Shown one piece after another: positions 12,191 through 22,912 of a stretch of 64,000 nt of DNA. The position numbers and the translations under genes were made by a program. Positions within the stretch are counted from its first letter, which is position 1. Every line of letters begins with the position of its first letter. The stretch comes from Gordius sp. MW1. Its lineage: Eukaryota; Nematomorpha; Gordioida; Gordea; Gordiidae. The stretch spans positions 19,304,001-19,368,000 of the forward strand of contig OZ038530.1 of NCBI GenBank assembly GCA_964036665.1, read 5' to 3'. Below the pieces are notes generated by a model. The model was not told the DNA's origin. It ran no database searches and worked only from the letters and a program-made list of their open reading frames with translations.

Positions 12191-12637
12191 TATCGCGCGT
12201 TTATGACATAAGAATTTTTGTTAGTCCAATAAAGTGTATTAATTTCCAATTCAACCCAAAAACGCTATTTAAGCCCGACCTAATTAGTATTGTAAAATCT
12301 CAACCGGAAAATAACTTTGAGCTAAAAAGCCTTGCTCCTAAAATAATTGAGTAGCCTTCATTTTAAGCAGGATTTAATAACTAAAATTTAAAAAAATATT
12401 TAAAGCTTTAATTTTAAAGTAGGGTTTTGAGCACCCCTCCCCTCCTTAAGGAGGGTTGACCCTCGTGTATTTCAAACACATTTCTAATGGCTTTTTATTC
12501 ATTATAGTTTCTTTATAAACAGCAACCAGGTGTCGGGTGGGAGTGCTATATAGTAATGCCATTTCGTTCGAGTATCCCATCCACCTTATAAATAATAATT
12601 AATTAGCCATCGCCCCTCCGTTTATAAGGGGAGGGAG

Positions 12638-12817
12638 CATGGGCGTAGCCAAGGGGGGGGTGGCAGGGAGGAGCGGCTGCCCCTCTCTTAATCCAAAAAA
12701 TTGTTGAAATTCATTAAAATTATGGTTAAAATTTCAAAAAATGTTCATTTTGCCCCTCCCTAAACATCCTTAAATCATTATTGCCCCCCTCTAATTCCTA
12801 AGCTGGCTACGCCCATG
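12638..12817. mobile_element. MITE, CATGGGCGTAGCC family
   Basis: Ends catgggcgtagccaagggg and gctggctacgcccatg. Flanks ggagggag (12630-12637) and ggaaggag (12818-12825) form an 8-bp duplication with one mismatch. Same internal orientation as 12028. Confidence 0.87.
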
Positions 12818-13359
12818 GGAAGGAGGTTGTTATTGGAACAACATATTAACTTTGAAATGCCCTTAAAACTTTTGAGATTTTACAATAAATTTTAGTTAAA
12901 AAGTAGGTTTAAAATGCAAATAGCTTTTATTTTAAATGTAAATTTGAGATTAGCATATCATAAAAAACTTAGGTTATGGGTTTAACTCGCTAAAAAAGAT
13001 TCTTAAACATTCGCCATTTTTGTTGTGAAATTTCGAAACAACATATGCCAACTTTGCATGACGCAAATCCCGCGAGGGTATTTATGAAATTATTTGTGAT
13101 GACGTTATTTGCATATGCTTGGGTCGTTTAGTTTATAGAACATATTTTTTAATGATGTTATCGACGAATGAATGCGCGTCGACGAATCGAGTAAACAAAG
13201 CACATTATTTGTGAGCTGGCAGATAAAATATGCACAAAATTTTGCTTAAAATGAAATTAGAAATTCAAATGTATTGGGAATGTGGATATTAACAAATTTT
13301 GTAGAGCTCAACGTACGTTAGCGATGTTGAAGTTCAATTACATAGTCTTTAAATAAGTT
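12818..13359. other. intergenic, no gene seen
   Basis: AT-rich sequence between the last MITE of the cluster and a tandem repeat. No frame or repeat supported. Confidence 0.4.
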
Positions 13360-13470
13360 AAGTTAATTGCCATAAGTATGAAAAAAAGATATATCTAAGT
13401 TAATTGCCATAAGTATGAAAAAAAGATATATCTAAGTTAATTGCAATAAGTATGAAAAAAAGATATATCA
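13360..13470. repeat. 37-bp tandem repeat, three copies
   Basis: Three head-to-tail units start at 13360, 13397 and 13434. Each reads aagttaattgccataagtat followed by gaaaaaaagatatatct. The third differs by only two substitutions (gccat to gcaat, and the final t to a). The near-identity implies recent expansion. Confidence 0.95.
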
Positions 13471-13604
13471 AATGAGTTATCTAATACATGTATTAAAATA
13501 AAATTACCACATTTAGTAAAGTCATACATTTTTATCAAGTAAAGTGAAATTGAATTCTTTAATAGAGCTAAGAATTACTTTCACTTGGTCCAAAAAACTT
13601 CACA

Positions 13605-13907
13605 ATGAATTCATTGATTCCACCAAGTAATGTAACTTCATGTTTGCTTTCTATTCTAAATTTAAAATTAAATAATATTATACTGAAAACTTACAATCGT
13701 ATAACATCAGTGTCCATTCTTCTTTTGCCAGCACTTGGGGAAGACATGGATAAAACTGATGTCATTAATAATTTAAAAAAGCTGCTAAATATTGTTTTAG
13801 GATTCGTTTATGTTAAAGGATGTGTTTTTTATTTGCCTAAAATGTTAGGGAATATGAGGTTTGAAATAAAAAAATGCCATTTAACGTTATTTATACGAGG
13901 CAAATGA
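13605..13907 (+). other. uncertain 100-codon open frame, possible upstream exon
   Basis: An ATG-initiated frame of 100 codons on the same strand as the exons at 14522 and 15670. It is rich in Leu, Ile and Asn, with a more exon-like middle (ALGEDMDKTDVINNLKKLL). I could not place a donor that joins it in phase to the 14522 exon. It may be a real upstream exon or a chance frame. No family recognised. Confidence 0.2.
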
Positions 13908-14521
13908 AAATAATGAAATAAATAAGCTCAAACTTGAATATACGCCAATCAGATTGTATCAGCTGTTTGATAAACAAAAATAAAAAATATCATCAGGTCG
14001 TTTTATAACTTCTCAAGGTTAAAAACAGATGTTATTAAATCTAATATATCGTGTACAGCTATTAAAAGATAATATGTATTTCAATTAATTTAATAAAGAA
14101 TCTTATTGGATTTAATATTTATAATCAATTTAATTGCAGAAATTGAAAATATACCTGGTTCTTTATAGCTACACAATAAATTCTTGCATACAGTGTTTTA
14201 GATATATACAATTACATTTAAATAGTCCTTCTTTAAAAACTGTATAAGTATCTTAAAATTTATATAACTTAATAAGAAGTAAAATTAAACTGAACATTTA
14301 AATATAACATTTTGATAATTTTTTTATAATAGTCAATAAAGTTAATTTAACAGCGCTATATTTGTGCCCTCTTAAATATCGTAAAGAGCTAATACAATTA
14401 ACATAAAGAATTAAAAATATAAATTATTTTTATCTTTAGAAAAATGCTTTGCTTCTTTAATACTAGTTTAACATGTGTTCCAATTGATACATAAATTAAA
14501 TCAAATATGTCTAATCTTTAG

Positions 14522-15782
14522 TTTGAAGGAGTTTGGTAGAATAAACGCATCAGGAAATGACATATGGTCCAGCCTTGTTAAGTCAGTTAATATGCTCCTT
14601 GGATTCTTAGTTCTTCCTCAAACTAAACTATTAAATGAACAAAAGCTATTGCTCATACAGATTTTCAGCATCTTTTTGGGAAATTGTCCTAAGGGTTAAT
14701 ATTTTAAAGTTTAATATATATAGTCATAAACATTTTTCCAGCTTTTTTTAAACAAGTCAGAACCATGCATTCGAAAACCCTTTTAATAAAATAAAATAAA
14801 AACTAAAACTCCAATTCGGCAATTATATTTTTTGTGCAAATTAAAGAGTTTGAAGCTATTTCACGACATTAATGAATGATATAACAGCGTAAATTAATAC
14901 TTTTATTTAGAATGGTTGAAATTTAAACCAACTGTTGCTTCGCCTACATCTGTTTTATTGCCATTATGAGTTTATTAACATAAAAATGCATATTAATGCT
15001 TATAAAATAATAAGATAGCTCATCTTTGTAGAAACTATCCTTTTAAAAAGAAGGAAAAGCTTATGGATATGAGAAGCCTCAAAATTATACGAAAATATAT
15101 TTTTGCTTAATAATCGATACGATATTTTATTAAAGTAATTGAGCATTCTGAAGCATTTACTTATTATAAGTGATATAAACATAAAATTTTTAAGAGTCTC
15201 CATGTTCTTTATAATTTTTAACTGATATTGCCATAGAGCAGAAATATTGACACAGGTGTAAATGATACATGTTGGGGAAAGCTTATGGCGTTTAGCGTAA
15301 ATGCTGTTTCTATAATCGGGATTTAACGCAAACTATCATGAGATACCTTGTTTGAATAACTCAGAGTTTGTCCACATCCGGAAATTTCATAAGCAAACAA
15401 CAGAAATTAAGCGCTTCATCATTATATTAAAGGACACTAAAATTAATAATTTGAACAATGGGATTACGATTGAGGCTAAAAGTGTCTGATGTCTGGGAGT
15501 GCCTTCATATTTATTTTCATTAGCAAATTTTTATGAGAAAATAAACCAAAATTTTACTCAGCAATTAATTCAACCAACGAAATACCATAGGTTCAGTGTC
15601 ATCAATTTGTGGGCATCCATTTTAATTTAATATCACATGTTTTTGCTTTTTGAAGGGTACAATATTCAGAAGTTGATATAGTGTCTTATGGAAGAAACAT
15701 GCTTACTCAGAAGCAGTGTGAATTAGTTGATTTTGCCTTGTCTTATCGATTAGTTTATTGGATTCTCAATGCTCAAAACAGG
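14522..15782 (+). CDS. two internal exons of an unrecognised multi-exon gene
   Basis: Exon A (14522-14694) follows an AG after a T-rich tract (aatctttag) and ends before gttaat. It encodes 57 codons including NASGNDIWSSLVKSVNMLLG and LLIQIFSIFLGNCPK. Exon B (15670-15782) follows aatattcag and ends before gtgaga, encoding VDIVSYGRNMLTQKQCELVD and ALSYRLVYWILNAQNR. Exon A leaves one nucleotide over and exon B opens with two, so the join is in frame (a Glu codon) across a 975-bp intron. The composition is mixed polar/hydrophobic and looks helical, unlike random AT-rich frames. I do not recognise the family. First and last exons are not found, and a Helentron-like element starts 32 bp after exon B, so the downstream exons may lie beyond it or be lost. 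Confidence 0.4.
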
Positions 15783-15813
15783 GTGAGATAAATTTGTTAC
15801 CATAATCTTTAAA

Positions 15814-17776
15814 TTAATTGCTATGCAATTTATGGGCCCGCTTTTTGTTGTCCGTCCGTCCATCCGTTGTTCGTTGTCCGTCTAACGATTGCTGGTTCGA
15901 TACCCGGAGAGGGCAAATTTTTTTTTTAATTTAATTAATATATTGTTCTTGTTAATACCATTGATAATATGACTTTTTGACCGTGTCCTGGCTATTGACC
16001 AATAAAAAAATGATGACCATTGGCCAAATTGTGATTCGAAATTTTTTTTTCGTTTTTGAATTGGTATATTAGGTTAACAATGATAATCCCTATGCCCTCC
16101 CCTAGAAGGGTCTACGCCTCTACTGATATGGGTCCCTGTGCCCCCCCCCCTACAAAAGCCTATGCCTCTACTGATGTGGGTTCAAATCCCGGCGAGGGCT
16201 AATTCTTAATTGCTGGTTCGATACCCGGAGAGGGCAAAAAAATTTTTTTTAATTAAATTAATATATTTTTCTTGTTAATACCATTGATAATATGACTTTT
16301 TGACCGTGTCCTGGCTACTGACCAATAAAAAAAATGACCATTGGCCAAATTGTGATTCTGAATTTGTTTTTTCGTTTCTGAATTGGTATATTAGGTTAAC
16401 TTTGATAAGATAATTACCTATGCCCCCCCCCTACAAGGGCCTATGCCTCTACTGATATGGGTCCCTGTGCCCCCCCCCCTACAAAAGCCTATGCCTCTAC
16501 TGATGTGGGTTCGAATTCCGGAGAGGGCAAATTTTTATTTATTTTTTTTAATTAATATATTGTTCATTTTAATACTTGATAATATGACTTTTTGGCCGTC
16601 CGCTGGCTACTGACCAATGAAAAAAATGACCAATGGCTAAAGTGTGAATCGAAAATTTTTTTTTCGTTTTTTGAATCGTTATATTGGGTTAACATTGATA
16701 ATTACCTATGCCCCCCTTACAAGAGCCTATGCCTCTACTGATATGGGTCCCTGTGCCCCCCCCCACAAAAACTTATGCCTCTACTGATGTGGGTTCAAAT
16801 CCCGGCGAGGGCAAATTTTTTTTAATTAAATTAATATTTTGTTCTTGTTAATACCATTGATAATATGATTTGTTGACCGTCCGCTGGCTACTGACCAATG
16901 AAACAAATGATCATTGGCCAAATTGTGATTCGAAATTTTTTTTTCGTTTTTGAATTGGTATATTAGGTTAACATTGATAATTACCCTATGCCCTCCCCTA
17001 CAAGGGCCTATCTGAATCCGTCTTCCAACTTTCTGACTTGCTGGTTTAATACCCGGAGAGGACAAGTTTTTTTTAGATTAAATTAATATTTTCTTCTTGT
17101 TAATACCAAATATGACTTTTTGACTGTCCGCTGGCTACTGACCAATGAAAAAATGACCATTGGCCAAATTGTGATTCGAAATTTTTTTTCGTTTTAGAAT
17201 TAGTATATTAGGTTAACATTGATAATTACCCTATGCCCTCCCGTAGAAGGGCCTATGCCTCTACTGATATGGGTCCCTGTGCCCCCCCCTCCTACAAAAG
17301 CCTATGCCTTTACTAATATGGGTTCGAATCCCGGACAGGGCAATTTTTATTTTTATTTTTTTAAATTAATATATTGTTCTTGTTAATACCATTAACAATA
17401 TGACTTTTTGACCGTGTCCTGGCTACTGACCATTGAAAAAAATGATTATTGGCCAAAGTGAGATTTAAATCGATTTTTTTTCTTGATTATAATTATAGGC
17501 TAGTTATTTGGCTGTCTGCTAACCATTAGAAAAGATCACCACTGGCCAAAGTGATGGAACATTTGTATAAATAATTAACTAATCATTTTGCATTTAATAC
17601 CCCCCTTTCTCGCCCCTTCCCACCTTTTTCGCCCATAAATTGCATAGCAAATATGCTACTTTTATACGGAGTATAGATGAGTTTCGTTCCCCCTTCCCTT
17701 CACTTCCCCCCTTCCCTTCTCCTCCTCCACTTCCCCCTTCTCCCTTCCCAACGAGGGCCGAAGGCCCGAGTTTATT
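15814..17776. mobile_element. Helentron/DINE-like element, non-autonomous, with about 290-bp internal repeats
   Basis: Left terminus ttaattgctatgcaattt then atgggc (15814-15838). An inverted copy, gcccataaattgcatagcaa, lies at 17631-17650, about 125 bp before the end. After it come a C/T microsatellite (about 17690-17755) and a short hairpin gagggccgaaggcccgag, followed by TTTTA. Subterminal inverted repeats, central tandem repeats, a microsatellite and a terminal hairpin without an obvious target duplication are the architecture described for non-autonomous Helentrons (DINE-1/HINE, bivalve 'pearl' elements). No Rep or helicase coding is present. The 33992-37309 element shares the same termini. 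Confidence 0.7.
15890..17500. repeat. tandem repeat inside the 15.8-kb Helentron-like element, about 5-6 units
   Basis: Units of roughly 250-310 bp recur at about 15890, 16210, 16505, 16790, 17040 and 17320. Each contains (1) a GGTTCGAATCC-like box (ggttcgatacccgg, gggttcaaatcccgg or gggttcgaatcccgg), (2) ttcttgttaataccattga, (3) a ctgaccaat...accattggcc inverted pair, and (4) tatgcctctactgatatggg with a C run. Unit divergence of several percent suggests the array is old or maintained by partial conversion. Confidence 0.85.
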
Positions 17777-18351
17777 TTAATTTTTGACTTAGGCCATTCT
17801 ATAAAATAAAGTAATTCCAATAATATTCTTTAACATATAAAAAACATGATAAATTCATTAAATATCTCATTAAATTAAATTACTGTCAATTTAATCATGA
17901 AATACCTAACCTCGAATAATAATGCAATTGTAAATTGTATTTACACATTAGGACATTCTCAAGGCCGCTTAACTGAGCGCATAAATATTTAAGCTGATCA
18001 ACATCAGCCATATTTACTCACTATTATTTGATGAGCTAATAATGAATCCTTAAATCTATATTATATAGCAAGGGGCAGTAATAAAAATTGTAAAGATGCT
18101 GGGTCTTGTAGGGGTATAAGATTAAATGTTTGGACTGATAGATGGCCTCGCTCATTTTGATTACACAGGTATTTTTGACTAACTATAAAATGCGCCCTAT
18201 GTAATTATCGGTACTATATTTTTTTTTCCTATAAAATTTATTTGATATTTGAAGAACCCCCCCCCCCAAAAAAAAAATATTTAATCCTGCGCACGCCCCT
18301 GTCAGTAATAAATCGTCATTTTAAGTTTTCACATCCACAAATAAGATACTG
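17777..18351. other. intergenic, no gene seen
   Basis: AT-rich gap between the Helentron-like element and the first secreted-protein gene. A lone motif tcctgcgcacgcccctg near 18284-18300 resembles a hAT right end but has no partner. Nothing else supported. Confidence 0.4.
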
Positions 18352-18912
18352 ATGAGACCTTTATTAAGCTTGTTTCTTATCCTTATCCCTTGTCTTTCAT
18401 GCCTTTCAGGGGTTACGAGAGGTATGTTTAATTTACAATCGTTGATGATACCTTGCACTAAAAAACATTTTTTAGAAGTTACAAGGATAAAAAGAGCCTC
18501 CATTTATGGCATCCAAAGTGTAAAAATCAAGATTCCATCTGGACAAAAGCCCTGTAACGATTGTCTCGAAGTTGAATTCAGATATCCAAGTTTCACCGAT
18601 GATAATCAAATATTTAATTTTCTGTATACTTTGTATCCATACATTAATGACACTTACCTTTCCGATATACCCGTCCAAGGGCCTAAAAAACTTAAGGTAA
18701 CTCATAGGCTTTCATTTTATAACTTCTATCAATTTTTTAATTAATAGCTTACGAAGGCCCCTACAGAATATACCAAATATAAGTTTTATCTTAGGGATGT
18801 TAAGCTCAACCGAAAATATTACCTAAAATTGGATATAAATTACGAAGAAAATGGAGTGGATCCCGCTTTTTCTGCCTTCAGGCATTTTACTTGTAACTCT
18901 TTAAACTTTTAA
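18352..18912 (+). CDS. small secreted protein, two exons (paralogue 1)
   Basis: Exon 1 is 18352-18696 (115 codons) and exon 2 is 18748-18912, joined across a 51-bp intron (gtaactc...attaatag) in phase 0, giving 169 residues. Residues 1-20 (MRPLLSLFLILIPCLSCLSG) are a clear signal peptide. The mature part has several Cys (CTKKH, PCNDC, FTCNS), an LEVEFRYPS segment around residue 77, and a C-terminal KYKFYLRDVKLNRKYYLKLD segment with alternating hydrophobic residues, suggesting a small beta-rich extracellular domain. There is one N-linked glycosylation motif (NDT). Without splicing the frame closes after about 15 extra codons. No known family recognised. The gene at 19563 has a similar plan and an intron at the matching place, so I read the two as tandem paralogues. 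Confidence 0.6.
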
Positions 18913-19562
18913 GATCAAAAAATCCCATCCCAATATATTTTATCTAATCATGGCTTGGCAAATTCTAAATTATAATTTTTATTTACTAGATTACACATTA
19001 GCTAACGGGAATCGATCATTAAAACAATCAGGTGAATATGTAAATATTTTATTTTCCAGTGTTATTGGTATTATTATTATTACTAATTAATAATTCTTAA
19101 AGATTTATAAATTTAGTTTTGGTGAACAAAAAAGAGAGCTCTTTTTATACAAAATTTGATTAATAAATTTTAAACTGATTTAACAAATACAAATATGAGC
19201 TATTGGCTTGAAACTGAATGTGGATTTAAAGTTGGGAAATATTAAAGCATATACAAAAGTTTTTAATGTTTTCCTCCATTATTGCTGATTTTGTAGTTGT
19301 TAAGGACCCGTTTTGGAAAGGGGACTCTCATTTGTCGCTTAGAATGCCACAGAAATAGGCATTCCAGGCTACTAAGATGGTGTGTGCTTAGGGCTATAAT
19401 TTTTAAAAACTTCTTACAATTAATTGAAGTATCCTAATTATATCTTTTACAAGTATCCAACAAATTTTCAGTTGCGTCGTGTTCAAGTCGTAAATAATTC
19501 GGACAGGGTTGGCATTAGCTCAAAATCTAAATTTATTTAATTAGTGTCGAGCGGACAAGTTG
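18913..19562. other. spacer between the two secreted-protein genes
   Basis: AT-rich spacer with no exon-like frame. It presumably carries the 3' end of the upstream gene and the promoter of the downstream one, but I see no distinctive promoter element. Confidence 0.35.
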
Positions 19563-20545
19563 ATGGGTTTTTTGGGTGTACTTTTAGGTTGTATTATTAT
19601 CATATTATGGCCGTGAGCGGTACAAAAAGTAAACGGTCTCTAAAGCAATAAAAGTCCTATATTGCGAATTTTCGGACTGAAAAATTTTAAAAAATGTAAT
19701 GTAAATATTAATTAAAAAAGCATATTTATCTAATGTAATATAAAATATTATTTACTCTAGCGAGACATATAGCCCTACCAAATTTACGTTCCTTCGTTCT
19801 ACGTTATCCAAGCCATCAGGAGATAGAAGTTTTATGGTCTCAGGACAATAATCTTAACTTTTCAAATTTTTATCTTAATATCGCCTCAACCGATGGAAAA
19901 TATCAAATGGGTCATTACATAACTGAGGTAACACCTTAGACTGAATATGTTACCCAAATGCTTTTAAAAAAGAAATATTTGGTCATCATTTAGGTGCATA
20001 GAAATTTTTTTCCATAATTTAATAGAGCAACTCTTAACACTTAAATTAAGGGACAGGAATGAATTAAAATTACAGAGTAAGATTTAAATTTTAAATAAAC
20101 AAGCCTAAATACTAACAAAAATTTAAAAAAAGTGGCTAGTTAGGTATTTGACAAGTTGCTAAATTTTATGCAACAAAGGTATAAAATGTAATTATTTTAC
20201 GATATAGCATTGGAATTAGAGGGGGCAATAATGATTTAGGAAGGGGTAAAATGATAATTTTTAAAAATTTTAGCCATCATATTAATGTATATTAACTACT
20301 TTTTGGATTTAGAGGGGGACAGCAGCCCCTCCCTGCCCCCTCTTGGCAACGCCCATGCGACATAGTTCTTTAAAATATATATATTTTCACTAATTTAAAC
20401 TATTTTTTAGAATGAAACTTCACACACATTCGCCCCCGTGAAAAATAACAAAGAATATGTGATTTTAATGGGATACAAAGAAGAAATAGACGAATATGAC
20501 CCTTCTAATTATAATATCTCAAGGATTTTTATTCACACAGAATAA
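19563..20545 (+). CDS. small secreted protein, probably three exons (paralogue 2)
   Basis: Model: exon 1 19563-19612 (MGFLGVLLGCIIIILW, a signal peptide, ending before gtgagc), exon 2 19765-19927 and exon 3 20411-20545, about 115 residues. Exon 2 includes LRSFVLRYPSHQEIEVLW and ends in phase 0 at gag|gtaaca. Exon 3 starts after tattttttag with NETSHTFAPVKNNKEYVILM and ends IFIHTE-stop. Exons 2 and 3 are secure by frame and phase. The exon 1 join (intron 19613-19764, phase 2, acceptor gcgag) is less certain; an acceptor 4 bases earlier with another donor is possible. The last intron is 483 bp and holds a MITE (20208-20357). RYPS and the K-N-(N/R)-K-(E/Y)-Y segment recall the gene at 18352. Function unknown; extracellular by inference. 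Confidence 0.5.
20208..20357. mobile_element. MITE in an intron, CATGGGCGTAGCC family
   Basis: The left end has lost most of its TIR (cattggaattagagg). The right end is cttggcaacgcccatg. Flanks cgatatag (20200-20207) and cgacatag (20358-20365) are an 8-bp duplication with one mismatch. It lies inside the last intron of the 19563 gene and accounts for about a third of its length. Confidence 0.82.
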
Positions 20546-20794
20546 TCTCATATGCATTTTTTTATAATAAAATATTTTTAAAAAAGACAAACTTTGCTAG
20601 TATCTACAATGTCGATCCAGATTATTACTGGTACACATAGAGTATCTATTAAGCAATTCAAGCTTATAAAAAGGTAAACCACCATTTACGTTGTATACAC
20701 TATTCAAAGAAACCAAGGCGTTTTTAGAAAGTTGAAATTTATAGTTCTCTTTTTAATAGATTTCTATATAATTGTATATTTTACAACCTACCAA

Positions 20795-21668
20795 TAGTCT
20801 TGTTAAGGAGCGGCGCTACAGGCGCTACATTTTTTCAAAAAAAGCTGGAGCGCCCCTCCTTTTTAAAAATGAGGAGCGTGCGCGGGAGTAGCTCCTTTTA
20901 GGGCTGGAGGCGCCTTCGCTCCTTTAAATTTAATATATAAATTATATTATTTTTTAAATATTAATAATATTTGTTAATTAAAATTTAATGAAAATATAAT
21001 TTTATTTTATTTAAATTAATTTTCATCTAATCATTTGAAACATTAAACATCAGTTTTTCCTTTAAAGATCCAAAAAATAAGGAACTAAAAGCCAGATTAA
21101 TTAATTTTTTAAGGAACCAAATACCCGACGGAAAAATAGCTACAACTAGTTCACGGGAACCTTGTAATGATTTGGAATATTTCTTTGGATTCCATTAAAT
21201 CAATTACCATGAAAATAATATATTAGATAGATATTTTTTAAATAATGATAGCAAAATTACTATTTTTGAACAAGTCCATGAATTAAAAAATATTATATTA
21301 AATACAATACCCCGCTTCCCTCTAGTGCTCCTGTGGAGAGCCTATTTAGTATAGGTCTTAGGGGAGAAGCGTGGGTGTTTGTTAGATTCTAATTTAAAAA
21401 ATTTATTACTTTTAAAAGCTAATAAAAGATTATAAATATTTTGATATATCATATGATATAAATAAAACATTTTGATAAAAAAATATGATTTTGTTTCGTG
21501 TACCTTGTAAAAAAATGAAAATCAAAGGAGCGGTTATGGAGCGGCACTCCATTAGTTGGAGCGGGAGCGCTCCTTTTAATATGTAGTAGCGGGAGCGGGA
21601 GTTCGCTCCTTTTGAGAAGGTAGGAGCGGGAGCGTCGCTACTTTTGAAAAGGAGCGTTAACAAGACTG
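20795..21668. mobile_element. hAT transposon remnant, perfect 8-bp TSD
   Basis: Left end tagtcttgttaaggagcg and right end cgttaacaagactg are inverse; the first base is T where the right end predicts C. Exact duplication cctaccaa at 20787-20794 and 21669-21676. Both arms are built of GGAGCG-type repeats (ggagcgggagcg and relatives). The centre holds a decayed hAT transposase C-terminus (see 21140-21380). At 874 bp it is far shorter than an intact hAT element. Confidence 0.88.
21140..21380 (+). pseudogene. hAT transposase C-terminal dimerisation relic
   Basis: On the + strand, codons around 21318-21362 read PSSAPVESLFSIGLRG, close to the SSAPVER-(L/V)-FS-(I/V)-GG signature of the hAT dimerisation domain. 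Upstream, a frame around 21175 reads LEYFFGF, a segment that precedes the signature in this transposase class. Frames are broken by stops and indels, so no product is expected. Confidence 0.7.
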
Positions 21669-22091
21669 CCTACCAATAATAGATAAACCTGCAGAGAATA
21701 TAGTAAATTCAAAATTGTATTCTATAAAAAAAACTTACCATAGGGGCCGGGCCGGGCAACTGTTTTAAAATTTGACTGTTGGGCGGGCCCGGGTGGGCAC
21801 CATAACAAGATTCGGGCGATTCGGGCTCAATGTTGTTTTTAAAATAATGTATTATATTTACGACGGTCCCAAGTCCGTGTGCAAAAAGTGAAGGGTTGTC
21901 AGGTGGGAAACCGGCTATAAAAACCAACTCCAAAATTATGATAGTTTCGAACAAGATTTTACAAAAAAAAGGCTAGGACGTCCTCCACAAACGACGCGCA
22001 CTGCATACCCTGCCCGTGCAATGTGAAAAATACACTAGGGTTACTGCCCAACTCACAACGAAGGCGGTTAAGGAAATTAGTTGTTAAAAGA

Positions 22092-22865
22092 ATGCGAATA
22101 ACGTGCTAGAATGTGGGAACGTTGACGAGGAAGAGCATCGAAGTCGCACAAATGCTAAAAAGAAGAAAGGTACACATCGCCTGCCTACAAGAGACGAGGT
22201 GGAACGGAACGAAAGCTCGGGAAATAGGAGAAGGATACAAACTTTTCTACGGTGGGTCATCAAATCGTAAAAACGGGGTCGCTATTGTTCTAAGCGAATC
22301 GTCAAGGACAAGGTGGTAAAAGTCAAGCGTTGTTCCGACAGGCTAATGTGGGTGAAGATTGCAGATCAAGGGGGCCTCCTAACCGTTATGTGCGCGTATG
22401 CTCCCCAAATTGGGTGTTTGGAATCAGAGAAAGACATATTCTTCGATTCATTGGAAAAAGAAATACAAGGAAGAGGACAGGAAGAAAGGCTAATTAAGAT
22501 TTCAACGCTCACGTAGGGAAAGATCGCCTCGGGTACGAACGCATCATGGAGGTTATGGGCATGGTCTGAAGAACAAAGAAGGGGAAAAACTTTTCCAAGT
22601 ATCCCAAGAATATGACAAGGCGATCGTTAACACCTATTTTCAAAAACGCGAAGATCATATTGTTACCTATAGAAGTGGGAAACATTTTAGTCAAATTGAC
22701 TATTTACTTATACGCCGAAAGGACCTATGGAGTATCAAGGATTGCAAAGTAATACCGGGAGAAGAAATCGCCAGACAACATCGTCCCCTTGTTATGGATT
22801 TTAACAGAAGAGTATTTCCCGAAAGAGAAAGGTATATGAACCTCGAATTCGATATGAAAGGCTAA
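22092..22865 (+). pseudogene. RTE LINE endonuclease domain (copy 1), frameshifted
   Basis: Pieces in different frames read, in order: CWNVGTLTRKSIEVAQ, HIACLQETRWNG, RKNGVAIVLSES, SDRLMWVKI, LLTVMCAYAPQIGC, then FNAHVGKDRLG, VNTYFQKREDHIVTY, FSQIDYLLIRR and QHRPLVMDF. These are the conserved blocks of the apurinic endonuclease domain of RTE-clade LINEs, which nicks target DNA to prime reverse transcription: the catalytic Glu in QETRW, Asp-Asn in DFNAHVG, and the terminal S-x-IDY and HRPLV blocks. At least four frame breaks make it non-functional. Confidence 0.85.
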
Positions 22866-22912
22866 AGGATACGTCGACGAACGAAGGATACCATCAAAAA
22901 GCCTCCTCACTC

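Noticed and set aside
13360..13470. CRISPR-like array
   Set aside because: The repeats are contiguous without unique spacers, and the genome is eukaryotic.
15890..15935. Possible tRNA gene, from the ggttcgatacccgg motif
   Set aside because: No acceptor stem, D-arm or anticodon arm can be drawn around it; the motif recurs inside a tandem repeat.
18240..18310. A hAT-like right end (tcctgcgcacgcccctg) with a repeated cagtaata nearby (18074 and 18302)
   Set aside because: The upstream copy of cagtaata is not followed by a sequence inverse to the right end, so no element can be bounded.
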